NCBI RefSeq assembly: GCF_002754195.1
Contig: NZ_PEEU01000001.1
Span: 2,666,001-2,730,000, forward strand
Origin: Flavobacterium sp. 9
Lineage (GTDB): Bacteria; Bacteroidota; Bacteroidia; Flavobacteriales; Flavobacteriaceae
Length of the DNA: 64,000 bases
Direction of reading: 5' to 3'
Below are positions 52,070 to 59,749 of this stretch, piece by piece. The notes under the pieces were generated by a model. The model saw nothing but the letters and a program-made list of their open reading frames with translations, searched no databases and was not told the origin of the DNA. The first letter of the stretch is position 1. Each line of letters starts with the position of its first letter. The translations under genes and the position numbers were made by a program.

Positions 52070-52624
52070 CTAATCTTTAAGTTTATACATAACATCACTT
52101 CTTAAAACATACTTTATCCCCGAAATCAGAGCCGTTCCTTCATGACGCTGACTATGTTCAAAAATAAGCGCTGTTCCTGTTTTAGGCGTAATAATTTCAC
52201 CCGAAGCAAATTTTGTTTCTCCGCCCTCATATATTTCATTCAAATAAATGAGAAATGTATAATAACTAAATTCCGACTCACTTCGTTTATAACTTCCATC
52301 GCGGTGCATTTTAAAACGCTGACCTGGATTATACTTGTAAAACCTAAACATTTGATTTAATCCCGTAGCAGTACTATTTACTACTTCAGACTTAACATAA
52401 GGCTTCAGTTTTTGCCAAAAGAAAGATGCATATTCATCATCCTGATACATGATACGTTCGTTATTACGCACCATTTTCATCATTTTCTGTGCTCCGTCAA
52501 TATTTACTCCAGCTTCTTCAAAGCCAATTTGTTCGCTTTTCTCTATCAACTCATTACATTCATCAACAGTAAGAAAATTGTCGATCGTATAAATTTCCAG
52601 TGTATCATTAATAATGTTTAGCAT
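52070..52624 (-). CDS. 2-oxoglutarate/Fe(II) oxygenase (prolyl 4-hydroxylase-like)
   Basis: A 184-residue double-stranded beta-helix oxygenase. The iron triad is visible: His and Asp in FKMHRDGSYK and the distal His in HSQRHEGTAL, followed by the 2-oxoglutarate-binding basic residue (RSDVMYK region). YTFLIYLNEIYEGGETKF is the typical P4H core strand. Such enzymes hydroxylate protein prolyl or other residues; the substrate here is unknown. Its presence in an NAD/ADP-ribose operon is unexpected. Confidence 0.88.
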   Translation of the reverse strand: MLNIINDTLEIYTIDNFLTVDECNELIEKSEQIGFEEAGVNIDGAQKMMKMVRNNERIMYQDDEYASFFWQKLKPYVKSEVVNSTATGLNQMFRFYKYNPGQRFKMHRDGSYKRSESEFSYYTFLIYLNEIYEGGETKFASGEIITPKTGTALIFEHSQRHEGTALISGIKYVLRSDVMYKLKD

Positions 52625-52639
52625 AATTATACATTTGAA

Positions 52640-53479
52640 TTAATTAAACTTATTATCCAGAGCTGTATCTAATTTTATCAGAAAATCTTTCCCGAATTTA
52701 TCATTCTCTAAACCTTCATACAAAAACAAAGGCAACGTTTTATCACAATTTTGTTTATGACTTAAAATCGCCATACACAAAGCAGCGACAGTATCAGTAT
52801 CTCCGCCATAATCTATACTTGTTTTTAAACAATCGCTCATAGAAGTCGCTTCCGAAACAATTTTAATAACAGATTGCGTCGTTGGATATCCGTGCATATC
52901 AATTGGAGAAGTAATCCTGTAGGTTTCGTTTTCCTTTAAAGTTTCATTCAAAAACGGAATCAAAGTTGTTCCATCGCCTAAATTATATTTAAAATAATGA
53001 ACCGCCAAAGCGATACGTTTCGCACAGCTAATTCCTTCGATTGTATGATGAGAAGTTTTTGCCTGAATTTCGCAAAACTCCATTAACTGATTAATATCTT
53101 TCAAATATCCAATAGAATACGCTCGCATTGCAGAACCGTTTCCGTTGCTGCCATTATCGATTATTTTGATAAAATCTGTTCCATTTTTACTTGCGTCCAA
53201 AGCATTGTAAACTCTGTCTGAATATCCTCTTCTTTTATCTCTCTGAAAAACTTCGACAAACTTATCTGCAACTTTAATTTCGTTCCAATTATCATCTTCT
53301 AATAACAATTCCGAAATTGCAATTACCATTTGAGTATCGTCTGTATATCTTTTATAAATCTCCGTATAAAGTCCGTGTTTATGATATTGAGTCAAATCGT
53401 TATTTTGAATAATAAAATCTAAATCTCTAAATTCAAAACCTGCACCATATGCATCGCCTATTGCTGCTTCTAGTATCAT
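52640..53479 (-). CDS. ADP-ribosylglycohydrolase family protein, copy 1
   Basis: A 279-residue all-helical ARH/DraG-fold protein. The magnesium-binding motifs are complete: N-terminal AAIGDAYGAGFEF, YTDDTQMVIAI (T-D-D-T), GSNGNGSAMRA, and C-terminal GGDTDTVAALCMA. Family enzymes hydrolyse the bond between ADP-ribose and protein or another acceptor. It differs clearly from the second copy at 54081 (27 to 34 residues shorter, different motif surroundings), so the two likely have different substrates. Confidence 0.92.
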   Translation of the reverse strand: MILEAAIGDAYGAGFEFRDLDFIIQNNDLTQYHKHGLYTEIYKRYTDDTQMVIAISELLLEDDNWNEIKVADKFVEVFQRDKRRGYSDRVYNALDASKNGTDFIKIIDNGSNGNGSAMRAYSIGYLKDINQLMEFCEIQAKTSHHTIEGISCAKRIALAVHYFKYNLGDGTTLIPFLNETLKENETYRITSPIDMHGYPTTQSVIKIVSEATSMSDCLKTSIDYGGDTDTVAALCMAILSHKQNCDKTLPLFLYEGLENDKFGKDFLIKLDTALDNKFN

Positions 53480-53520
53480 AATTATTGCTTTTGATTGTTA
53501 ATTTTGAATGGTAAATCTAT

Positions 53521-54075
53521 TTAAGATTTAAACTCGATGTATTTTGAAGGAACCTCGTCTGTCAGCCAAACATTGTTTTCGGATAAATAAAATTTGAATC
53601 CATCTCTATACATATCGCCACTTCTTACGGTTAGAATTTGAGGAACTCCTCTTCTTCCTCCTACCTTAATCGCAGTTTCACGATCTTTGGAAAGATGAAC
53701 ATGTTGACGACTCATTTTTTGCAAACCTTCTTTTTTGATGTCTTCTAAAAATTTCGCAACCGTTCCATGATATAAAAACTCCGAAGGTTCTGCTTCATTC
53801 AGGTTTAATTCTACCGAAATCGAATGTCCCTGACTTGCTCTGATTTTCGTTTTATCTTCATTAAAAGCAAAACGTTGTTTATCATTATTTTCTACAACGT
53901 AATCTAAAAGTTCAGCAGTCATTTGATTTTGACTTCCTCTATTATTGCATTTTTCAATTAATTCTTCAACATCTGCCCAACCATTTTCGTCTAATTTTAA
54001 TCCGATGGTTTCCGGTGAATGTCTTAAAACTAAACTCAGAAATTTGCTTACGCTCTTTGCTATTTTTTCATTCAT
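53521..54075 (-). CDS. kptA: RNA 2'-phosphotransferase KptA/Tpt1
   Basis: Transfers an internal RNA 2'-phosphate to NAD+, releasing nicotinamide and ADP-ribose 1'',2''-cyclic phosphate. The 184-residue protein shows SKFLSLVLRHSPETIGL with the catalytic Arg-His, FLYHGTVAKFLEDIKKEGL, RQHVHLSKDRETA (second His region) and KVGGRRGVPQIL, in the normal order. ATG 54075 (MNEKIAKSVSK) is the fitting start; the ORF could open 13 codons earlier inside the upstream gene. It lies between the two ARH genes. Confidence 0.94.
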   Translation of the reverse strand: MNEKIAKSVSKFLSLVLRHSPETIGLKLDENGWADVEELIEKCNNRGSQNQMTAELLDYVVENNDKQRFAFNEDKTKIRASQGHSISVELNLNEAEPSEFLYHGTVAKFLEDIKKEGLQKMSRQHVHLSKDRETAIKVGGRRGVPQILTVRSGDMYRDGFKFYLSENNVWLTDEVPSKYIEFKS

Positions 54076-54080
54076 TATTT

Positions 54081-55022
54081 TTAATTTTTCAATTCTAAAG
54101 ACAATCGTTCGCACAAATCATCAATATCATTTTTTCTTGCTAATACCGAAATCCACTTTTCAGGAATATTTTCAATTCCGTAATAAATACCGGCTAAACC
54201 TCCAGCAATTGCACCAGTTGTATCTGTATCTTCACCTAAGTTTACCGCTTTCAAAACAGTTTCTTCATAAGAATTACTATTCAAAAAACACCAAAAACTA
54301 GCTTGTAAACTATCAAGTACATATCCTGATGAGTGAATATTAATTTCTGGATAAGTCGAAATATCATGAAGCAAAACCCTATCAAACAATTGAATTTCCA
54401 CAGGATTAAATTTCTTATCACTTAAAAAATCAGAAACAATATTCTGCATTTTTTTATAAGCTTCTACCTTATCATTTCCATTTAAAATTTCTAAGCAATA
54501 AACAACATAAACAAAACAAGCAAATACTGATCTAAAATGTGCGTGAGTAATAGACGATACCGCCTTTACTTTTTTATAAATAACCTCAATATCTTTCTCA
54601 TTTTGCAGATAAAAAGCTAAAGGCAAAATTCTCATCAAAGAACCATTTCCGTTATCTTCTTCGTAAAAACCACCACATAATTCCGGATCATATCCTTTCC
54701 CAATATTATGAATTGCATGTCTGGTCGCTATTCCTATATCAAAAACTTGTCCGTGTGGCGTCCATAATTCTGCACTATACCATTTCACAAAATTTCTGGC
54801 AATATCAAATAAATCAAAGCCTTTACATAAGCTCTCCGCTAAACAAAAAGCAAGAGAACTATCATCGCTCCAGGTTCCTAAAGGTTGATGATGTGTTCCA
54901 AAACCAATCATTTCAGAAACAGGATTTTCTTTTAACTCAAATCTCGAATAAAACTCAACCGGAACACCCAAAGCATCTCCAACTGCTAAGCCAAACAAGC
55001 CTGATTTAATTTTGGTTTCCAT
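54081..55022 (-). CDS. ADP-ribosylglycohydrolase family protein, copy 2
   Basis: A 313-residue ARH-fold protein with AVGDALGVPVEF (residues 14-25), GTWSDDSSLAFCLAESL (metal-binding Ser/Asp/Asp), DNGNGSLMRILPLAF and the C-terminal GEDTDTTGAIAGGLAG. The motif set is the best conserved of the two ARH copies and typical of bacterial enzymes acting on ADP-ribosylated substrates. It starts seven bases after NADAR and ends five before kptA, placing it firmly in the operon. Confidence 0.93.
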   Translation of the reverse strand: METKIKSGLFGLAVGDALGVPVEFYSRFELKENPVSEMIGFGTHHQPLGTWSDDSSLAFCLAESLCKGFDLFDIARNFVKWYSAELWTPHGQVFDIGIATRHAIHNIGKGYDPELCGGFYEEDNGNGSLMRILPLAFYLQNEKDIEVIYKKVKAVSSITHAHFRSVFACFVYVVYCLEILNGNDKVEAYKKMQNIVSDFLSDKKFNPVEIQLFDRVLLHDISTYPEINIHSSGYVLDSLQASFWCFLNSNSYEETVLKAVNLGEDTDTTGAIAGGLAGIYYGIENIPEKWISVLARKNDIDDLCERLSLELKN

Positions 55023-55029
55023 AATTCAG

Positions 55030-55557
55030 TTATTCCAATTCATCCCTAACTTCCATCAAGGCAAAACCTAGCAAATTCAAACCTTTCCATTTCTTCGGAT
55101 TCAAAACATCTGTATGATCACTTGCCATACCAATTCCCCAGATTGCATCAACCGGACTTGCTTCTACAATAACTCTGTCGTTTGTATTTAGTAGAAAAGT
55201 TTTCAACTCTGGATTCTGACTGAATTTATGAAAATTACCTTCTTTCACAATTTCAAATCTAGCGGCTAACCAAAGAGTTTCATTATAATTCTTAACTTCT
55301 CTTCCTAACTTTTTGGCTTCGGCAGGAGATTTAGCCAAAAGGATTTTCTTCAAAACTTCATCATCTTTAAACAATTCGGCTTTCTTTGCCATCATCCAAT
55401 GTTCTGCAGTTTTATAAGTCACTTTATCTACTTCAAAAGAACTTAACCACCATTGACTAAAACAGGTTTTAGAAATACTTCCGTCTTTATTTGGCTGATG
55501 CCCCCAGAAAAGCAAAAACTTACTTTCCGGAGCTATATTATCTATGTTATATTTCAT
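55030..55557 (-). CDS. NADAR family ADP-ribose glycohydrolase-like protein
   Basis: A 175-residue member of the NADAR (DUF1768, YbiA) family. Recognised by CFSQWWLSSFEVDKVTYKTA, AEHWMMAKKAELF, ALMEV at the end and the active-site strand VDAIWGIGM. NADAR proteins were predicted from NAD gene neighbourhoods and later shown for some members to remove ADP-ribose from guanine bases of nucleic acid; E. coli YbiA acts on riboflavin intermediates. In this operon the ADP-ribose role is more likely. Confidence 0.9.
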   Translation of the reverse strand: MKYNIDNIAPESKFLLFWGHQPNKDGSISKTCFSQWWLSSFEVDKVTYKTAEHWMMAKKAELFKDDEVLKKILLAKSPAEAKKLGREVKNYNETLWLAARFEIVKEGNFHKFSQNPELKTFLLNTNDRVIVEASPVDAIWGIGMASDHTDVLNPKKWKGLNLLGFALMEVRDELE

Positions 55558-55610
55558 TTTTCTAATTTTTTTGTTTCAGGTTACTAAGAGAACTTGAAAC
55601 TTTTTAATTT

Positions 55611-56444
55611 TTACAATAATCGATCTAGTCCAATTACCTCGACATTTTCACCTTCGAAATCTTTTACTGAATTGGTTGTAAATATTTTATCAAAACAATT
55701 CAAAACTTCAAAACCTTTATTAAAAATTCCGTGGCTTACTGCCAAATACAATTTTCCGGCATTTTTCTTTTTTAATTCTTCCGCCAATCCAACAAAAGTT
55801 CCTCCACCATCGCAAATGTCATCAACGATTAAACAATCGATTCCGTTTAGATCATCTTCATAAACTTTAAATCCAGATAATCTTCCGGTTTTTACATCAC
55901 GGCTTTTGCTGCATTCTACAACATCTACTCCCCCTAAAAACTCAGAAACTTTGTAGATTTTTTTCAAAGCTCCACCATCTGGAGAAATTAATTTTAGATT
56001 TTCGCCAACGACTTTTAAAACTTCTGCAATAAAAGTATGATTCGGAATCACCTCGCAATTATTTACCAAAGCCGGAGTAACTTCAGAATGTGCATCAAAA
56101 ACAAAAACTTTATTCAATTGAAGCGCATTGATAATATCAGCATACACTTTTACAGAAAGAGATTCGCCTTTGATCATAACACGATCTTGTCTTGCTGCCG
56201 GAAAATAAGGGATAAAAAGATCAATTACTTTAACATCCATTCTGCGTAAAGCATCTACCGTAATACACAACAATCCTAAATCGTTGAATGAATTTAATCG
56301 GTGTGTGATTGTTATTTTTTGATTGTGATCAAAATCAGGATTGATTTTAATGTGAGGTTCTCCTCCAGAAAATGTAAAACTTTGAAATTTGATTTCTTCC
56401 TGATTAGTTACAGGAGTGAATTTTGGGTCTAGGTTAAGTATCAT
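55611..56444 (-). CDS. prs: ribose-phosphate pyrophosphokinase (PRPP synthase), NAD operon copy
   Basis: A 277-residue short PRPP synthase. The PRPP-binding loop is clear (CLIVDDICDGGGTFVGLAEE), as are IPYFPAARQDR (ATP/catalytic segment), FDAHSEVTPAL and ISPDGGALKKI. It is about 35 residues shorter than housekeeping Prs and lacks part of the usual N-terminus, as in dedicated NAD-salvage or phage copies. It supplies PRPP for NadV. It is the first gene after the NrtR-type operators. Confidence 0.93.
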   Translation of the reverse strand: MILNLDPKFTPVTNQEEIKFQSFTFSGGEPHIKINPDFDHNQKITITHRLNSFNDLGLLCITVDALRRMDVKVIDLFIPYFPAARQDRVMIKGESLSVKVYADIINALQLNKVFVFDAHSEVTPALVNNCEVIPNHTFIAEVLKVVGENLKLISPDGGALKKIYKVSEFLGGVDVVECSKSRDVKTGRLSGFKVYEDDLNGIDCLIVDDICDGGGTFVGLAEELKKKNAGKLYLAVSHGIFNKGFEVLNCFDKIFTTNSVKDFEGENVEVIGLDRLL

Positions 56445-56455
56445 AATTTTTATAG

Positions 56456-56476
56456 TTTGCGTTAATTATACGCAAA
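56456..56476. promoter_or_regulatory. NrtR-type operator, site 1
   Basis: TTTGCGT-TAATTAT-ACGCAAA, a 21-bp palindrome with 7-bp arms and a 7-base AT centre. It overlaps the -7 element of the prs promoter (CAAATGTA, 56473-56480, on the minus strand TACATTTG), so bound repressor would block transcription. Confidence 0.82.
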
Positions 56477-56502
56477 TGTAGAATATTCTTTTTAATAAAC
56501 AA
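56473..56502 (-). promoter_or_regulatory. promoter of the prs-nadV operon
   Basis: On the minus strand TTG (56502-56500), a 19-base spacer and TACATTTG (56480-56473) match the Bacteroidota consensus. It lies between the two operators, with site 1 over the -7 box and site 2 just upstream of -33. Confidence 0.8.
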
Positions 56503-56507
56503 TTTAT

Positions 56508-56528
56508 TTTGTGTAAAATTTACGCAAA
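56508..56528. promoter_or_regulatory. NrtR-type operator, site 2
   Basis: TTTGTGT-AAAATTT-ACGCAAA, the same 7-7-7 layout as site 1 with one arm mismatch. It includes the stop codon of nrtR (56520-56522). Centre-to-centre distance to site 1 is 52 bases, about five helical turns, which permits binding on the same face. Confidence 0.75.
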
Positions 56529-57212
56529 CTTTATTTCGAAGTGAAAGCCATTTTTAATTAATTGATTGTATTTCAACCTATTAAACTTAAAAAGCTTTGC
56601 TGGCCGACCGCTTTTTATTGGAGAAAAACGATCTGTTTCTTCTAAAAACCCGTAACTGAGGATTTTTTTTCTGAAGTTTCGTCGGTCAATTTCTTTCTCC
56701 AAAATTGTACAATAGAGGTTTTCAAGATCAGAAAAAAGAAATTCATCCGGAAGCAAATCAAATCCGATAGGTTCGTACGTAAGTTTTGATTTTAATCTTG
56801 AGATTCCTTTTTCAAGTATTAAATTATGATCGAATGCTAAAGGTGGAATTTCATCAATTTTAAACCATTGTACTTTTTCGGCATCAGTATCCGCTTTTAT
56901 TTCCAAATTTGAAGCATCGACCAAAGCATAATAAGCAACCGAAATTACTCGGTTTCTGGAATCTCTGTAAATATCATCTCCAAAAGTGTAAAGCTGTTCC
57001 ATAAAAGTCAACTGTACATTAGTTTCTTCATGCAATTCTCTTATAACCGCATCTGTTAGAGATTCATCGTTTTTTACTAAACCGCCTGGTAAAGCCCAAT
57101 ATTTTTCGGCAGAGCCAAATTGCTGTTCAATTAAAAGTACGTACAAATTGTTGTTTTTATATCCAAAAACAATGGCATCAACAGCAATTCGAATATTTTG
57201 AAAATTTTCCAT
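56520..57212 (-). CDS. nrtR: NrtR-type Nudix transcriptional regulator
   Basis: A 230-residue protein with an N-terminal Nudix domain (about 10-135) and a C-terminal winged helix (about 155-225; FSPIKSGRPAKLFKFN in the wing). The Nudix box GLVKNDESLTDAVIRELHEE keeps G, E, R-E and E-E; the late Gly is Asn, so hydrolysis may be weak. NrtR repressors control NAD genes and are released by ADP-ribose. A -7 box TATATTTG precedes the gene. Its position before prs and two palindromes strongly support NAD/ADP-ribose sensing. Confidence 0.92.
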   Translation of the reverse strand: MENFQNIRIAVDAIVFGYKNNNLYVLLIEQQFGSAEKYWALPGGLVKNDESLTDAVIRELHEETNVQLTFMEQLYTFGDDIYRDSRNRVISVAYYALVDASNLEIKADTDAEKVQWFKIDEIPPLAFDHNLILEKGISRLKSKLTYEPIGFDLLPDEFLFSDLENLYCTILEKEIDRRNFRKKILSYGFLEETDRFSPIKSGRPAKLFKFNRLKYNQLIKNGFHFEIKFA

Positions 57213-57251
57213 AATCCTAAATCATATCAAACAAATATAACGAAGAAGAGC

Positions 57252-57292
57252 CAATTTTATAATCTATCACCAAGTAATAAATTATAAAATTG
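57252..57292. terminator. AT-rich hairpin between PKD lipoprotein gene and nrtR
   Basis: CAATTTTATAAT (57252-57263) pairs exactly with ATTATAAAATTG (57281-57292), with partial GAG/CTC extension outside. It likely ends the PKD gene transcript, although the T-run is weak. Confidence 0.5.
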
Positions 57293-57324
57293 ACTCTCAA
57301 TATTAAAATCTTTATTTGTTCTAT

Positions 57325-57696
57325 TTAATTCACGGTAACGCTTCTCTTTGGGCTCACCGTACAACTTCCTCCTGATTTCGAAAGAGTCACATCAGCTTTA
57401 ACTTCATATGTTCCTGCTGCCGCGTATGTATGAGCTACAGCTCCAGTTGCACTATTTACAGTTTGAGCCGGAGTTCCGTCGCCAAAAGTCCATTTTACAG
57501 AAGTTACAGTATTACTTCCGCCATACTCTATATGATAATTAATTATCTTAGGATTAGTTCCGTCTGCAGAATGCTTTAATTCGGTCAAAATCGAATCTCC
57601 AAAACAATCTACTATCGCTTCATCATCATGTTTACTACACGAATTAATCATAAAAAACACCAGGGTAAGCATTAAAATTGTCGCAATCTTTTTCAT
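57325..57696 (-). CDS. PKD domain lipoprotein
   Basis: A 123-residue lipoprotein; ATG 57696 (MKKIATILMLTLVFFMINSC) gives the lipobox INSC. The mature part is a single PKD fold with the typical SVKWTFGDGTPAQTV and VAHTYAAAGTYEVKADV strands. PKD domains mediate extracellular protein or glycan contacts. Nothing ties it to the NAD operon downstream. An earlier in-frame ATG at 57723 is less suitable. Confidence 0.85.
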   Translation of the reverse strand: MKKIATILMLTLVFFMINSCSKHDDEAIVDCFGDSILTELKHSADGTNPKIINYHIEYGGSNTVTSVKWTFGDGTPAQTVNSATGAVAHTYAAAGTYEVKADVTLSKSGGSCTVSPKRSVTVN

Positions 57697-57817
57697 AATC
57701 ATAGTTTTTATGTGGTTTATCACTCAAAAATATTCTTTTAAAAAATAAAGTCAAAACAAAATGGCAGAAAATTCTACTGTTTTTAAAAGGTGTTTTACCT
57801 CTTATTATAGATTTAAA

Positions 57818-58723
57818 CTACAATCTATTTCCAAAAAACAATTTTAATTCTTTAGAAATAATATCAAAAAACGAGTTCAAATTATTGTTTTTAGCGCTCA
57901 ATAAATAAACAAACTCTTCTGGTACATGAAAACTATTCCATAACAATTGCAATCTGTTCTCTTTAATATATTTTCTCGCGTTACAATTCCAGGTTATCGC
58001 AACACCTTCATTATCCACCAACATTCTAAGCATTTCAGATTCTGACGGAATAATATAATTAGGAACCATCGCCGGACGTTTTTTATTAAAAGCATGCAAC
58101 CAGAATAGTTTTATATGCGGAATTCTCGCGTCGTGACTGTACCACTTTTGCTCATTCAGCCACAATTCGATTTCTGTATAATTGTCTGCTTTTAACTTCT
58201 GACGGAAATCTGTTGCATCCAAACTTACTGGCGCAACCATTATCAGTTTAATTTTTCCGACGATTTCATAAATGGTATCAAACGTGTCAAATCTTTTTGT
58301 CGTGATTGCAAAATCAAGTTTCTTAGCATCGACAAGTGCAAAAAGAGCATCGTTATCTGCAAAGGTAAAATCGATCAAATCAAATTTAGCAATCAACAAA
58401 TTACCAACACAATTAAAAAGATCTTTAGAAATACCAACCGATATTAACCGGTTTGCATCTTCGGCTTTCGCCCGAAAAGTATTCTCAACATTCTCCAGTC
58501 GATCAAGTGCATCAATAATCAAATTATTGAGTAACTTAGCGTATTCGGTTGGTTCTACGCCTTTTGACTTTCGATTAAATAATTTATTTCCAACATGAGC
58601 CTCCAACATAGATATTTGCTGACTTACAGCAGGTTGACTCATAAATAACTCTTTTGCGGCAACAGAAAAATTTCCGTTTTTATAAACCGCTTTAAATGTT
58701 CTGTACCATTCGAGATTTACCAT
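57818..58723 (-). CDS. LysR family transcriptional regulator
   Basis: A 301-residue LysR protein with a winged helix at residues 1-60 (NFSVAAKELFMSQPAVSQQI, the recognition helix) and a periplasmic-binding-like effector domain. The gene is divergent from a DJ-1/PfpI gene, with an 85-base shared region that includes a TAAATTTG -7 element (58785-58792) for that gene. LysR regulators usually control the divergent neighbour. The effector is unknown. Confidence 0.92.
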   Translation of the reverse strand: MVNLEWYRTFKAVYKNGNFSVAAKELFMSQPAVSQQISMLEAHVGNKLFNRKSKGVEPTEYAKLLNNLIIDALDRLENVENTFRAKAEDANRLISVGISKDLFNCVGNLLIAKFDLIDFTFADNDALFALVDAKKLDFAITTKRFDTFDTIYEIVGKIKLIMVAPVSLDATDFRQKLKADNYTEIELWLNEQKWYSHDARIPHIKLFWLHAFNKKRPAMVPNYIIPSESEMLRMLVDNEGVAITWNCNARKYIKENRLQLLWNSFHVPEEFVYLLSAKNNNLNSFFDIISKELKLFFGNRL

Positions 58724-58808
58724 GACATAAATATATTTATAACAAACATAGTTTATTTTATTTTTACAAATATCACTTTAGCCGTAAATTTGACAAAAAT
58801 TTAAACTT

Positions 58809-59573
58809 ATGAAAAAAATAGCATTACTTACGATTATAGCATTCGCAGCTTTTAGCACATCAGCTACAGCTCAAAAATCAACAAAAAAAGGTATGAAAAA
58901 AGTATTATTTGTTGTTACCAGTAACGATAAACTGGGCAATACAGGCGAGAAAACAGGATTTTGGTCAGAAGAATTTGCTGCACCATATTATGAATTATTA
59001 GATAAAGGAATCGAAATTACAATTGCGTCGCCACTTGGAGGTCAGCCACCAATTGATCCAAAAAGTGCAGATCCATCATCAGCAACAGAAGACACAAAAC
59101 GTTTTGATGCTGATAAAGTTTTACAGGAAAAATTAAAAAACACACATAAACTTTCTACTATTAATCAAAAAGATTATGATGCTGTTTTCTATCCTGGAGG
59201 TCACGGACCACTTTGGGATTTAGTCGAAGATAAAAGTTCTATCGCTTTGATCGAATCTTTCTACACGCACAAAAAACCGGTAGCTTTTGTTTGTCACGCT
59301 CCGGCGGTTCTAAAAAATGTAAAAGTTAACGGTGAATTTTTGGTGAAAGGCAAAAAAGTAACCGGATTTACAAATGAAGAAGAAGAAGCTGTAGGATTAA
59401 CTAAAGTTGTTCCGTTTTTATTGGAAGATGCTTTGACTCAAAATGGCGCTAAATTTTCTAAAATTGCAAACTGGCAGCCATATGCTGTTGAAGACGGACT
59501 TTTGATTACGGGTCAAAATCCAGCTTCTTCTAAATTAGTAGCAGGGAAATTATTAGAAAAATTGACTAAATAA
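58809..59573 (+). CDS. exported DJ-1/PfpI family protein
   Basis: A 254-residue protein with a signal peptide (residues 1-21, ending ATAQ) and a DJ-1/PfpI domain. The nucleophile elbow is AFVCHAPAVL (Cys-His), and FYPGGHGPLWDL and GVEDG-like loops fit the Hsp31/type-1 glutamine-amidotransferase-like branch. Such proteins act as glyoxalase III, chaperone or stress proteins. An exported form is less common. Probably regulated by the divergent LysR. Confidence 0.88.
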   Translation: MKKIALLTIIAFAAFSTSATAQKSTKKGMKKVLFVVTSNDKLGNTGEKTGFWSEEFAAPYYELLDKGIEITIASPLGGQPPIDPKSADPSSATEDTKRFDADKVLQEKLKNTHKLSTINQKDYDAVFYPGGHGPLWDLVEDKSSIALIESFYTHKKPVAFVCHAPAVLKNVKVNGEFLVKGKKVTGFTNEEEEAVGLTKVVPFLLEDALTQNGAKFSKIANWQPYAVEDGLLITGQNPASSKLVAGKLLEKLTK

Positions 59574-59592
59574 GGATCTAAGGCTCTGAGTC

Positions 59593-59720
59593 GCTAAGGT
59601 TCTAAGGTTTTCTCTTAGGAACTTAAAAACTCAATCTCTTATTTGCTAATTAATAAAAAAATAAACATTGATACTAAGCTTGCTGAATAAATTCCAAGGA
59701 AAAAACCTTAGAACCTTAGC
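59593..59720. repeat. intergenic 19-bp inverted repeat
   Basis: GCTAAGGTTCTAAGGTTTT (59593-59611) pairs exactly with 59702-59720, with imperfect outward extension (CTGAG/CTCAG). The 90-base loop has no ORF. The arms contain direct CTAAGG repeats. Confidence 0.75.
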
Positions 59721-59749
59721 AACTTAGTATCTCAGAAACTTTAAAAAAA

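Noticed and set aside
49396..57212. NAD operon as part of a prophage
   Set aside because: Phages can carry nadV/prs, but no integrase, capsid, terminase, tail or att-like repeats are seen, and flanking genes are housekeeping.
57252..57292. 12-bp inverted repeat as a third NrtR operator
   Set aside because: It lacks the TTTGCGT/ACGCAAA arms and lies at the end of the PKD gene; a terminator-like role fits better.
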